Part shown: positions 1 to 5,532 of the stretch, piece after piece
Layout of the letters: each line of letters begins with the position of its first letter
Position numbering within the stretch: position 1 is the stretch's first letter
Source of the DNA: Treponema sp.
Lineage (GTDB): Bacteria; Spirochaetota; Spirochaetia; Treponematales; Breznakiellaceae
Assembly: GCA_031284105.1 (NCBI GenBank)
Contig: JAITAN010000069.1
Coordinates: 1-11,119 of the forward strand
DNA length: 11,119 nucleotides
Direction of reading: 5' to 3'
The notes under the pieces: generated by a model
The model's database searches: none
Told to the model about the DNA's origin: nothing
The model's input: the letters and a program-made list of their open reading frames with translations, nothing else
Program-made: the position numbers and the translations under genes

Positions 1-146
1 ATAAAGACGCGGGGCATACATATAAGGAAGCGGATGAAGTGTTCGGCATCGATTCCACGCGGTATTATAGCCGGAAGCAACAGCTTCTTGAAGAAACCGG
101 TTCTCTTGAGTACCGATCCTCAAAAGAACGCCGGGGAAAAATAACG
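1..146 (+). pseudogene. IS630-family transposase, N-terminal remnant
   Basis: Frame 3 is open from the window edge and reads KDAGHTYKEADEVFGIDSTR, then a segment ending in EETGSLEY and RRGKI. This matches the helix-turn-helix N-terminal region of IS630-type transposases (pattern AGHTYKEAAEVFGV...WKK..ETGSL), which binds the element's ends. The match stops after RRGKI at about position 144. Beyond it the frame stays open only as composition-driven translation into the antisense of the P-II gene, with no DDE catalytic domain. The gene is therefore cut to about 48 visible residues. Its true N-terminus may lie left of the window. The family call rests on motif recognition. The alternative is a stand-alone HTH fragment. 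Confidence 0.6.
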
Positions 147-204
147 GCGACAGGTTACCCCCTTGCGGCGTCCCCTGCTCCCTCCGGCTTATTATGCCGT
201 CCAT

Positions 205-286
205 CAATAAAAATTGACGCGCGTGTATACTTACATAGAGCGGCGGAAAGAATACGCACCATCGTCTATGCAAGTATACGGCGCGT
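205..286 (-). terminator. Long inverted repeat and T tract ending the amtB-P-II operon
   Basis: Two arms, 217-239 and 265-286, are reverse complements over about 22 bp with one extra base and two mismatches (core GTATACTT / AAGTATAC). They enclose a 25-nt loop. On the minus strand the structure starts 6 bp after the P-II stop codon and is followed by CAATTTTTATTG, as expected for an intrinsic terminator. The stem is longer and the loop larger than usual, so an origin as a small mobile-element palindrome, perhaps tied to the adjacent transposase remnant, is possible. Confidence 0.6.
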
Positions 287-292
287 ATGTTC

Positions 293-637
293 TCAGCCTA
301 TCGCTACAGAACCGGTCTCGCCCGTCCGTATGCGGATGCATTCTTCGATGGGAACAACGAATATTTTCCCGTCTCCGATTTCTCCGCTGCGCGCGCCTTT
401 GATGATCGCTTCAATGGTTGGTTTCACAAAATTGTCGTTGACCGCGATTTCAATACGGACCTTTTTCCGCAGGGTTACTTCAACTTCAACGCCCCGGTAC
501 ATTTCGCCGGTTAAGCCGCCCTGTTGACCGCAACCCATTGAATTGGTTACGGAAATCTTCTTAACATCAGCCTCGTATAAGGCTTGCTTCACGTCATTCA
601 AAGCATAAGGCTGTATATACGCTATGATTAATTTCAT
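293..637 (-). CDS. glnB: Nitrogen regulatory protein P-II (GlnB/GlnK family)
   Basis: This is a 114-residue trimeric signal protein that senses ATP/ADP and 2-oxoglutarate and, when encoded beside amtB, normally plugs the ammonium channel. The fold signatures are clear: MKLIIAYIQP at the start, the T-loop region at about residues 37-55, and the C-terminal blocks GARSGEIGDGKIFVVPIEE (82-100) and IRIRTGE (102-108). The T-loop reads GQQGGLTGEMYRGVEVEV. Compared with E. coli GlnB (GRQKGHTELYRGAEY) it has one extra residue, keeps the Tyr of YRG (Tyr47), and has Val52 where the uridylylated Tyr51 would be. Control by GlnD uridylylation at the usual site is therefore unlikely. ATG start 637 has AGGAG about 12 bases upstream. 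The gene begins 41 bp after amtB and is almost surely co-transcribed with it. The linkage suggests a GlnK-type role. It lacks the NifI-type T-loop. Confidence 0.93.
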   Translation of the reverse strand: MKLIIAYIQPYALNDVKQALYEADVKKISVTNSMGCGQQGGLTGEMYRGVEVEVTLRKKVRIEIAVNDNFVKPTIEAIIKGARSGEIGDGKIFVVPIEECIRIRTGETGSVAIG

Positions 638-678
638 TTCTGGTTTTTACTCCTATTAAGGTTTGGAAACATACGTTC

Positions 679-2046
679 TTACAGATTACTGAAAATCTGG
701 AAGCCCGTATACGCTTCGGATTTATGTTCGCTCAGATCGAGACCTATCAATTCTTCCTTATGGGATACGCGCAAGCCCGTAGTGGCTTTCAGTATCAGGA
801 ATAGAATCAAACTGGTAGCGGCCGCCCATGCGCCGACCGCAAGAACGCCAAGCGCCTGTACGCCGAGTTGGCGGAAACCGCCGCCGTGGAGAACGCCGAC
901 CGCCACGCCTTCGACATTACCCCAGATACCGACCGCCAACGTGCCGAAGATACCGCACACGAGGTGTACGGAAGATGCGCCGACCGGATCGTCAATTTTC
1001 AGTACTTTGTCGATGAATTCGACAGAAAGCGCCACCAAAACACCCCCGAGGATCCCTATCGCAATCGAAGCGCCGGGGGAGACAACGCCGCACGGCGCCG
1101 TAATCGCCACAAGACCGGCAAGCGCGCCGTTCAATGTCATGGAAACATCGGGCTTTTTGAACCATATCCATGACGTGAGCAACGCTCCGATAGCGCCGGT
1201 GGAAGCCGCCAACGTGGTGGTAACGCACACGCGGGCAATGTCCGGGCTTGCGCCGTCAAGCGTTGACGCTCCATTGAACCCGTACCAGCCGAACCACAAC
1301 AGGAATACGCCAAGCGCGGCGAATACTATGTTATGCCCCGGATAGGCTTTTACGGAAATCCCTCCGTCTTTTCCTTTTACATACTTCCCGATACGGGGTC
1401 CGAGTACCGCGGCGCCCATGAGCGCGGCCCAGCCGCCTACGGAGTGTACGACCGTTGAACCCGCGAAATCGTGGAAACCGAGATTTGCGAGCCAGCCGCC
1501 GCCCCAAATCCAATGCCCTGAAATCGGGTAGATAAAGGCTGAAATAAAACATGTGTAGATAAGATAGGACTTGAACTGTGTCCGTTCCGCCATCGCGCCC
1601 GAAACGATAGTCGCCGCAGTTGCCGCGAACACGACTTGGAAAAACCAATCCCGATAAAAGGCAGGATCGCCCATAGGTCCTTTGAAGAAATCGGATGTTC
1701 CGATGAGTCCGCCCAAGGCATCCGCTCCATACATGAACCCCCAGCCTAACGCCCAGTAAACGACCGCTCCAAAGCAGAAGTCCATCAAATTTTTCATGAT
1801 GATATTACCGGCGTTTTTAGCGCGGGTAAGCCCCGCTTCCACCAAAGCGAAACCGGCTTGCATGATGAACACCAGTGCCGCGCCAAGGAACAACCACACC
1901 ATAGTAAGCGCATCCCTGATGGTATATTCCTCATCTACCATTACCAGTTCAACCACTTCAGCCACGCTCACTTCATCCTGAGCAAACGCCGCTCCGGCGC
2001 ACAGGATAAGCGCTACAATCAACCATAATTTTTTTCGCACTTTCAT
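679..2046 (-). CDS. amtB: Ammonium transporter AmtB with signal peptide
   Basis: This is a 455-residue inner-membrane channel that conducts ammonium/ammonia for assimilation. Visible features are a signal peptide (MKVRKKLWLIVALILCAGAAFA, cleavage about AFA|QD, residues 1-22), many hydrophobic helices, and the Amt signature DFAGSTVVHS with the first pore His at residue 201. NGALAGLVAITAPCGVV lies at about 306-322, and SSVHLVCGIFGT carries the second pore His (residue 361). The C-terminal tail ends in LIGLDLSEHKSEAY, the cytosolic part that contacts P-II. The open frame extends to 2160, but a sigma-54 promoter at 2080-2095 lies inside that extension. The first start after it is ATG 2046 (or GTG 2040), with AGGAGA just before 2046. 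The AGGAG spacing suits GTG 2040 better; both give the same signal peptide core. The P-II gene follows 41 bp downstream. Confidence 0.95.
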   Translation of the reverse strand: MKVRKKLWLIVALILCAGAAFAQDEVSVAEVVELVMVDEEYTIRDALTMVWLFLGAALVFIMQAGFALVEAGLTRAKNAGNIIMKNLMDFCFGAVVYWALGWGFMYGADALGGLIGTSDFFKGPMGDPAFYRDWFFQVVFAATAATIVSGAMAERTQFKSYLIYTCFISAFIYPISGHWIWGGGWLANLGFHDFAGSTVVHSVGGWAALMGAAVLGPRIGKYVKGKDGGISVKAYPGHNIVFAALGVFLLWFGWYGFNGASTLDGASPDIARVCVTTTLAASTGAIGALLTSWIWFKKPDVSMTLNGALAGLVAITAPCGVVSPGASIAIGILGGVLVALSVEFIDKVLKIDDPVGASSVHLVCGIFGTLAVGIWGNVEGVAVGVLHGGGFRQLGVQALGVLAVGAWAAATSLILFLILKATTGLRVSHKEELIGLDLSEHKSEAYTGFQIFSNL

Positions 2047-2079
2047 TCTCCTAAAGAAATGTGATGATACTTTTCTATT

Positions 2080-2095
2080 GCAATATGTGCGCCAA
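2080..2095 (-). promoter_or_regulatory. Sigma-54 (-24/-12) promoter of amtB-glnB
   Basis: The minus strand reads TTGGCGCACATATTGCAA. The invariant GG (2093-2092) and GC (2081-2080) are separated by exactly 10 bases, matching TGGCAC-N5-TTGC apart from one or two positions. The predicted transcription start is near 2068, giving a leader of about 22 nt to ATG 2046. Sigma-54 promoters need an AAA+ activator. The NifA-like protein encoded directly upstream is the obvious candidate, but that link is inferred. Confidence 0.8.
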
Positions 2096-2127
2096 ACATA
2101 GGGGAAATAAGCGAAAATTATAAAAAC

Positions 2128-2143
2128 ATCGGCATATGTCGAT
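2128..2143. promoter_or_regulatory. Imperfect 16-bp palindrome upstream of the amtB promoter
   Basis: ATCGGCATATGTCGAT pairs with itself at 7 of 8 positions and is flanked by A-rich sequence on both sides. Its centre lies about 68 bp upstream of the predicted amtB transcription start, a reasonable place for an activator or repressor dimer. It does not match the classical NifA site TGT-N10-ACA. The operator role is inference. Confidence 0.3.
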
Positions 2144-2353
2144 AAAAACGGGAGCGGCAATGAAGCGCTCCGTCTTCATGAACGGCGTATCATATTGGTG
2201 AAGCGGCGCCGGCTCATGCCCGGACCCATATCGGCGCGGGCAAGGAATATGAACGGCTTGTTCCCGGCCTTATGGTTTTTGGGGAATCAAAAGGCATGTA
2301 ATAGGTACCCATGTACCAGAACGACGTACTTCCAGCCGGAAGCGATTATGCCC

Positions 2354-2386
2354 GATTAGAAACAAGATATTTCTGATCGGAAACAA
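2354..2386. repeat. Two direct repeats spaced 21 bp, possible activator sites
   Basis: GATTAGAAACAA (2354-2365) and GATCGGAAACAA (2375-2386) agree at 10 of 12 positions and start exactly 21 bp apart, two helical turns, so a protein would meet both on one face. They lie about 290-320 bp upstream of the predicted amtB start, far but possible for an enhancer of a sigma-54 promoter. The core GAAACAA motif is not one I recognise. Confidence 0.3.
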
Positions 2387-2552
2387 AACGTTTTTAGCCA
2401 TGCCTTTTTCCGCTACCTTTCCAGAAAAGCCAAACCCGCCGGTAAATTACATGGGCGGAAATTATGCCTAACGGTCCGGTTGCTTACAACATGTTGCCGG
2501 CGATGGAAAAATGTGCAGGCGCAGTGGCGCAAAGCGGAATGACGTTGCGGAG

Positions 2553-2594
2553 GACGAGGGGTCTTAACCCCGTCAGACCCGCAAAGCGGGTCTG
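2553..2594 (-). terminator. Tandem hairpins downstream of the NifA-like gene
   Basis: A perfect 9-bp stem (CAGACCCGC / GCGGGTCTG, 2574-2594) with a 3-nt loop directly abuts a second hairpin. The second pairs GGGG (2557-2560) with CCCC (2568-2571), with GAC/GTC outside it after a 2-nt bulge. The pair starts about 90 bp after the minus-strand stop at 2686. No T tract follows, so Rho-independent termination is uncertain. An RNA-stability structure or a dispersed intergenic repeat are alternatives. Confidence 0.35.
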
Positions 2595-2685
2595 TACGTA
2601 AACAGTCATGGTATGCGGCATTGGATGGGCATCATATTTTATAATTCCGTAAGCATACAAAAATGTATTGTGAAAAATTAGCTTT

Positions 2686-4266
2686 CTACATTTTTGTGGA
2701 GCGGTAGAGCTTCCACGATATGCCATAGTGGTGAACGCGCAAACCCATTTGCCGCTCGGTAATGCCGAGCCTCCGGCTCGCCGCGGACATGTTGCCCTCG
2801 CTTATCTTAAGCGCCTCAATGATGAGTTCCTTCTCAAGGCGGGAGAGGGCGGCTTCCAGAGTCGTGTTCGGTTCCGTGCTGGTGGAACCGGGCGATTGAA
2901 GACTTGGCGGCAGGTTGTAAGAATGGATGACCGAGTCTGTGGAGAGGATCACCGCGCGTTCGATGCAGTTTTCAAGCTCCCGTACATTACCGGGCCACGA
3001 GTAACTGGTGAGCAAGTCTATGGCGGGCGAGGATATGCGTTTGATGAGTTTGTTGTTCTTCTTCGCGTATTTTTCCGCAAAATGGTCGGCTAAAAGCACG
3101 ATGTCGCTCTTGCGTTCCCGTAAAGACGGACAGCGCAGCGGAAACACGTTGAGCCGGTAGTAGAGATCTTCGCGGAAACGTCCCGCCTTGACCGCTTCCT
3201 CAAGGTTACGGTTCGTAGCAGCGATGAGTCTGACGTCAACTTTGATGGTTGATACGCCGCCGACCCGCTCGATCTCCCGTTCCTGAAGCACACGGAGGAG
3301 TTTTACCTGTATTTGAGGCGGAATTTCGCCGATTTCGTCAAGAAAGAGCGTCCCTCGGTGCGCCTGTTCAAACTTACCCTTGTGCATGCTCATAGCGCCG
3401 GTAAACGCGCCTTTCTCGTGTCCGAATAGTTCGCTTTCGATGATCGATTCGGGCAAAGCCGCGCAGTTTATCTTGATAAAAGGCTCGGCGGCGCGTCGTG
3501 AAAGCCGGTGAACCTCGGCGGCTATGAGTTCCTTGCCGGTACCGCTCTCACCGGTAATAAGCACGGTCGCGTCGCTTGGGGCGACTTGGGAGAGCATCTC
3601 GTAAATGCCCCTCATCGCATTACCGGTTCCAATAATGGCGCTGCCTTCGGCGATACGCCCGCTTTCAATGCTTTCACTTCTCCTGAAACGCTTTTCATCA
3701 AGCTCATTTTTTTGGAAACGGAACTGTTCTTCCATGATCCTTTCGCGGAGTTTCGCGGAATCCGCTATGATGGACGACGCTTTTTCAAGAAAAGCGCGAT
3801 CCCATACCCGTTGCATTTCTTCGCCGTCTACGCGGCGCTCGGCACTGAGCGTCCCAATAACCGCGTTTCCCGATCTGATAGGCACGCAATAATAGGTGAG
3901 TCCTTCCATGTCTTTTTTTGTTCTGTTTTTCGCGCGGTTAAGAAAACGGTTGTCTTGAGAGAGATCGTTTACCGTTATCGGAAGACCGGATTCAAACACC
4001 CTGCCGACTAAGCCTTCGCCCAGCCGGTACAGTCCGCGCGCTTTTTCTTCCGCAGTAAGTCCATAGGCTTCTTCAATTTTAAGAAGCCCTGTTTTCCGGT
4101 CAAGGAGAGTTACCATACCCCATGTTAAGCCTGCCCTTGTTTCAAGGAGGCTTAAAAGAGGTCCTAACGCCGTTCTTAATTCAACATACTTATCAAAAGT
4201 TCTTGCAATATCAAAAAGCAATTCCAATTCTAAACGTTCATCTTCTAATAATATGGTACCATTCAT
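2686..4266 (-). CDS. nifA: NifA-like sigma-54-dependent activator (GAF-AAA+-Fis HTH)
   Basis: This 526-residue enhancer-binding protein activates sigma-54 promoters by ATP-driven remodelling. The order is an N-terminal GAF sensor (about 16-170), an AAA+ domain with Walker A GESGTGKE (239-246), the sigma-54 contact loop GAFTGA (286-291), Walker B GTLFLDEI (305-312), arginine-finger region FREDLYYRLNVF (364-375) and WPGNVREL (424-431). A Fis-type helix-turn-helix (about 480-515) contains GNMSAASRRLGITERQMGLR. GAF input plus this C-terminus is the NifA layout, so nitrogen-fixation control is the best guess, but GAF-AAA+-HTH activators also serve other pathways. The CX4C linker motif of oxygen-sensitive NifAs is absent. 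ATG 4266 has no clear Shine-Dalgarno. It lies just downstream of the RluA-family gene and upstream of amtB-glnB, its likely target. Confidence 0.85.
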   Translation of the reverse strand: MNGTILLEDERLELELLFDIARTFDKYVELRTALGPLLSLLETRAGLTWGMVTLLDRKTGLLKIEEAYGLTAEEKARGLYRLGEGLVGRVFESGLPITVNDLSQDNRFLNRAKNRTKKDMEGLTYYCVPIRSGNAVIGTLSAERRVDGEEMQRVWDRAFLEKASSIIADSAKLRERIMEEQFRFQKNELDEKRFRRSESIESGRIAEGSAIIGTGNAMRGIYEMLSQVAPSDATVLITGESGTGKELIAAEVHRLSRRAAEPFIKINCAALPESIIESELFGHEKGAFTGAMSMHKGKFEQAHRGTLFLDEIGEIPPQIQVKLLRVLQEREIERVGGVSTIKVDVRLIAATNRNLEEAVKAGRFREDLYYRLNVFPLRCPSLRERKSDIVLLADHFAEKYAKKNNKLIKRISSPAIDLLTSYSWPGNVRELENCIERAVILSTDSVIHSYNLPPSLQSPGSTSTEPNTTLEAALSRLEKELIIEALKISEGNMSAASRRLGITERQMGLRVHHYGISWKLYRSTKM

Positions 4267-4273
4267 GGGTGAT

Positions 4274-4302
4274 AGTTTAGTTCATTTATGTAGGAAACTC
4301 AA
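4274..4302 (-). promoter_or_regulatory. Sigma-70-like promoter before the NifA-like gene
   Basis: On the minus strand TTGAGT (4302-4297) and TAAACT (4279-4274) are 17 bp apart, each matching consensus at 4 of 6 positions. Only 7 nt separate the -10 box from ATG 4266, so the transcript would begin at or next to the start codon; no Shine-Dalgarno is present. A competing -10 (TATACT, 4310-4305) lacks a good -35 box. Confidence 0.35.
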
Positions 4303-4348
4303 GTAGTATACGGAAAGAAAAGAAGATAATCGCACGGGCAATGTCGCT

Positions 4349-4368
4349 CACGGCAGAGCGCTGCCGTG
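4349..4368 (-). terminator. Perfect hairpin after the pseudouridine synthase gene
   Basis: CACGGCAG and CTGCCGTG form an 8-bp perfect stem around a 4-nt loop, 18 bp past the minus-strand stop at 4387. The downstream minus-strand sequence becomes T-rich only about 20 nt later, so it is at best a weak intrinsic terminator. Read-through into the NifA-like gene is possible. Confidence 0.35.
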
Positions 4369-4386
4369 TGTACCGCTTCAATACGG

Positions 4387-5130
4387 CTACCTGCCCTGTA
4401 CCGTGATTACGTTGCCGCGCTTCTTTTCCATTTGCGTAATAAGCGCCCCCATATCTCTTGGAAGCGGCGCGGACAAACACGTTCCGTCCGGCAAGGTGAT
4501 TTCCACTGCATGAAGGCCGAGCCGAGAAAGTAAGGGTTTTTCTTCAAAAGGATCGCCGCGCCACCCGCGTTTGAATGAGGATAATACCACGGGTTTTGGG
4601 TTTCGGCAGTACAGGGGATCACAGACAATCGGGCAGCCCAAAGCGCTTGCATGTACCCTGATCTGATGGGTGCGCCCTGTTTCCGGTAGGACTTCAATGA
4701 CGCTGAAATTTCCGGCTACGATTAACAGCTTGAAATGCGTCCGGGAAGGTTTCCCGTGGTATTTGTCGATGATAGTTAGGTGCCGCTTGTTGCCATTCGG
4801 CACGAGCGGCAGATCGCAGATCGTTTCTCCATGCGGAAAATGTCCGTACACAACGGCAATATACCGTTTTTTTATTGAACGCCGCTCAAAGGATAAGGAA
4901 AGCGCTTTGTGAGTATCGGCGTTTTTTGCGAATACGACAAGCCCGGATGTGTCTTTGTCGATACGATGAACCGTATACACCATGTGCCGGAGCGCATCCG
5001 ACAGCAGGAGATCGAGCCGTTCTTTAGTATCATCCCATCGGTCACCCCCCACCGCAATGCCGGCGGCTTTGTTCACCACAATGAGTTCACTATTTTCATA
5101 TACAATGGTAAATGGAACTGTGCGTTTCAT
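4387..5130 (-). CDS. RluA-family pseudouridine synthase
   Basis: This is a 247-residue enzyme converting uridine to pseudouridine in rRNA or tRNA. The family core is plain: an early IVVNKAAGIAV segment, HRIDKDTSGLVVFAKN with catalytic Asp58, KKRYIAVVYG, then LPETGRTHQIRVHASALGCPIVCDPLY. There is no N-terminal S4 domain, so it is shorter than RluC/RluD and closer in size to RluA or TruC types. The specific target base cannot be read from sequence. ATG 5130 is chosen because GAGG sits 7 bases upstream; the open frame continues to a TTG at 5163 without such a signal. Two TTGACA boxes (minus strand, 5188-5183 and 5159-5154) lie upstream, but neither has a convincing -10 partner. It is transcribed away from flhB and toward the NifA-like gene; no functional tie is evident. 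Confidence 0.9.
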   Translation of the reverse strand: MKRTVPFTIVYENSELIVVNKAAGIAVGGDRWDDTKERLDLLLSDALRHMVYTVHRIDKDTSGLVVFAKNADTHKALSLSFERRSIKKRYIAVVYGHFPHGETICDLPLVPNGNKRHLTIIDKYHGKPSRTHFKLLIVAGNFSVIEVLPETGRTHQIRVHASALGCPIVCDPLYCRNPKPVVLSSFKRGWRGDPFEEKPLLSRLGLHAVEITLPDGTCLSAPLPRDMGALITQMEKKRGNVITVQGR

Positions 5131-5238
5131 GTTTGCCCTCACGCGTGTAACTCTGTCAAACAATTTTTTAATCGAAAAAGTATGTCAAAAAAACAAAATA
5201 TATACAAGGGATCACTCCGGTACCGATGTCTCTTTTAT

Positions 5239-5261
5239 GAACTCATATTACGCATGAGTTC
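5239..5261. repeat. Perfect 8-bp inverted repeat sharing GAACTC with the array
   Basis: GAACTCAT (5239-5246) and ATGAGTTC (5254-5261) are exact reverse complements around a 7-nt spacer. The GAACTC core recurs in the adjacent tandem units (5315-5320, 5357-5362 region), so this could be a strong binding site for whatever recognises the array. No T tract suggesting termination follows. Confidence 0.4.
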
Positions 5262-5268
5262 GCTTTAG

Positions 5269-5394
5269 TTCTGAACACGGATAATTCTGTTCAAAGGTGA
5301 ATTATCGGAATTCTGAACTCGACAATCAGGATTCTGAACACGGCAATAGAAGCTCGGAACTCGGATAATCCTATTCAAAGAAGGGTTACCGACT
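5269..5394. repeat. Degenerate 21-bp tandem repeat, six units
   Basis: Units start at 5269, 5290, 5311, 5332, 5353 and 5374 with no insertions. Units 1, 3, 4 and 5 follow the pattern TTCTGAACWCGGATAATC. Units 2 and 6 both begin TTCAAAG. A 24-bp stretch spanning units 1-2 (5273-5296) recurs across units 5-6 (5357-5380) with 3 differences, which suggests a higher-order 84-bp duplication. The 21-bp period is two DNA turns. The array ends about 80 bp before the flhB promoter. It has stop codons in most frames and is unlikely to be coding. Confidence 0.7.
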
Positions 5395-5475
5395 TAGTAC
5401 CTCATGGTATGCAAAAGCCGATGCAGCGCATGACGCGTAGCATGAACTATTAAGAGATGAGCGCGGCAGAAACCC

Positions 5476-5504
5476 TTGCGAAAAACGACCGTACAGTGTA
5501 TGCT
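5476..5504 (+). promoter_or_regulatory. Sigma-70-like promoter of flhB-flhA
   Basis: TTGCGA (5476-5481) and TATGCT (5499-5504) are separated by exactly 17 bp, each 4 of 6 to consensus. The predicted start near 5511 gives a leader of about 21 nt containing GAAGGG (5517-5522) before ATG 5533. No sigma-28 motif (TAAA-N15-GCCGATAA) was found in this spacer. Confidence 0.45.
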
Positions 5505-5532
5505 TATTACCGGAAAGAAGGGAAAGCGATAT

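Larger units (their letters stand above)
2047..2685. other. Gene-free spacer between the NifA-like gene and amtB
   Basis: I see no convincing gene in these 639 bp. The stretch holds the sigma-54 promoter, a palindrome at 2128-2143, direct repeats at 2354-2386, and two adjacent hairpins at 2553-2594. Short open frames exist on both strands (for example 2503-2601 plus, 32 codons; 2484-2726 minus, which overlaps the end of the NifA-like gene). They lack Shine-Dalgarno signals and recognisable domains. The length is generous for a simple terminator-plus-promoter spacer, which leaves room for upstream activator sites. Confidence 0.6.
5131..5532. other. Divergent spacer between the RluA-family gene and flhB
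   Basis: These 402 bp carry no gene I can support. From left to right they hold an A/T-rich segment (5160-5210) with two TTGACA boxes reading leftward, a perfect hairpin (5239-5261), the 21-bp tandem array (5269-5394), and the flhB promoter and ribosome-binding site (5476-5522). Extended frames into the spacer from both flanking genes start with TTG codons and overlap promoter signals. Confidence 0.7.

Noticed and set aside
2047..2160. N-terminal extension of AmtB to an ATG at 2160
   Set aside because: The extension contains the sigma-54 promoter and would bury the signal peptide 38 residues inside the protein.
2503..2601. 32-codon plus-strand frame beginning ATGGAAAAATGT
   Set aside because: No Shine-Dalgarno or promoter and no recognisable domain; more likely part of a hairpin-bearing intergenic repeat.
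2484..2726. 80-codon minus-strand frame overlapping the start of the spacer and the end of the NifA-like gene
   Set aside because: It overlaps the well-supported regulator gene in another frame, has no ribosome-binding site and runs through two hairpins.
3508..4011. 167-codon plus-strand frame inside the regulator gene
   Set aside because: It is an antisense shadow of a conserved GAF-AAA+ coding sequence.
5269..5394. CRISPR array
   Set aside because: The units are contiguous 21-bp tandem copies without unique spacers, are degenerate, and have no cas genes nearby.
5400..5430. Sigma-28 flagellar promoter (GCCGATGC near 5413)
   Set aside because: The -10-like GCCGAT has no TAAA at 15 bp upstream; the sigma-70-like boxes at 5476-5504 fit better.
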